Origin: Kineosporia succinea
Lineage (GTDB): Bacteria; Actinomycetota; Actinomycetes; Actinomycetales; Kineosporiaceae
Assembly (NCBI RefSeq): GCF_030811555.1
Contig: NZ_JAUSQZ010000001.1
Span: 1,426,001-1,490,000 of the forward strand
Length of the DNA stretch: 64,000 nucleotides
Direction of reading: 5' to 3'
The position numbers and the translations under genes were made by a program. Under the pieces are notes generated by a model. That model did no database searches. It was given only the letters and a program-made list of their open reading frames with translations, and had not been told where the DNA came from. Of this stretch, positions 63,956-64,000 are shown in pieces. The first letter of the stretch is position 1; the number at the start of each line of letters is the position of its first letter.

Positions 63956-64000
63956 CAGCCGTTTCACCTGCTACGACGAGTGGCAGCCCACCGAACGGAG

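Overview
The window is about 70% GC chromosomal DNA of an actinomycete. Evidence for this is the GTG/TTG starts, the mycothiol enzyme Mca, the actinobacterial families DUF4245, DUF4307, DUF397 and DUF2277, and a gene set that matches the mycobacterial Rv1079-Rv1112 segment (metB, greA, DUF4307, mca, DUF255, hemolysin III, Z-isoprenyl synthase, phoH2, fumarase, DUF4245, PerM-like AI-2E protein, xseB/xseA, ispH, ychF). Large catabolic-type TetR/SDR units, paired transglycosylases and a teichoic-acid-like locus fit a soil, Kineosporia-like lineage, but the family is an inference. No tRNA, rRNA, insertion sequence, prophage or CRISPR array was recognised.

Layout. 1-6 kb: the 3' part of a DHA2 drug exporter, an alpha/beta hydrolase, a DinB-like protein, a divergent TetR/SDR pair, a secreted GH128 glucanase and a decayed macro-domain gene. 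6-16 kb: ychF, a 23-copy perfect 13-bp tandem array, rmuC, a DJ-1/PfpI fused to a deazaflavin-dependent reductase, glutathione-independent formaldehyde dehydrogenase, ispH, xseA-xseB, and a plsC-tetR operon with a clear operator. 16-28 kb: DUF4245, a PfkB sugar kinase, class I fumarase, a membrane protein of unknown function, beta-carbonic anhydrase, class II fumarase, two paralogous secreted transglycosylase-like proteins and PIN-PhoH. 28-41 kb: Z-isoprenyl synthase, hemolysin III, a possible ribbon-helix-helix protein with a long operator, a DUF255 thioredoxin protein, then a phosphopolymer locus (glycosyltransferase, two CDP-alcohol phosphatidyltransferases, a CDP-glycerol glycerophosphotransferase-like protein, a glycerophosphodiesterase) and mca. 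41-52 kb: DUF4307, greA, AI-2E transporter, an orphan GlmL, metB, msrA, a Rid protein, DUF1990, uppP, a Clp_N/HTH protein with two operators, EamA exporter and Lrp regulator. 52-64 kb: VOC protein, a tiny membrane protein divergent from a MocR regulator, GNAT, DUF2277, a MoxR-type AAA+/VWA pair, and a five-gene two-component cluster.

How the genes work together: ispH, the Z-isoprenyl synthase, uppP, the transglycosylase-like proteins and the polymer locus all feed cell-envelope assembly. mca, msrA, the DJ-1 fusion, formaldehyde dehydrogenase and possibly the VOC protein handle thiol, carbonyl and electrophile stress. Most convergent gene pairs are separated by strong hairpins, often perfect palindromes, which makes the transcription-unit borders easy to read. 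Start codons were chosen from ribosome-binding sites and family lengths and remain uncertain where stated.
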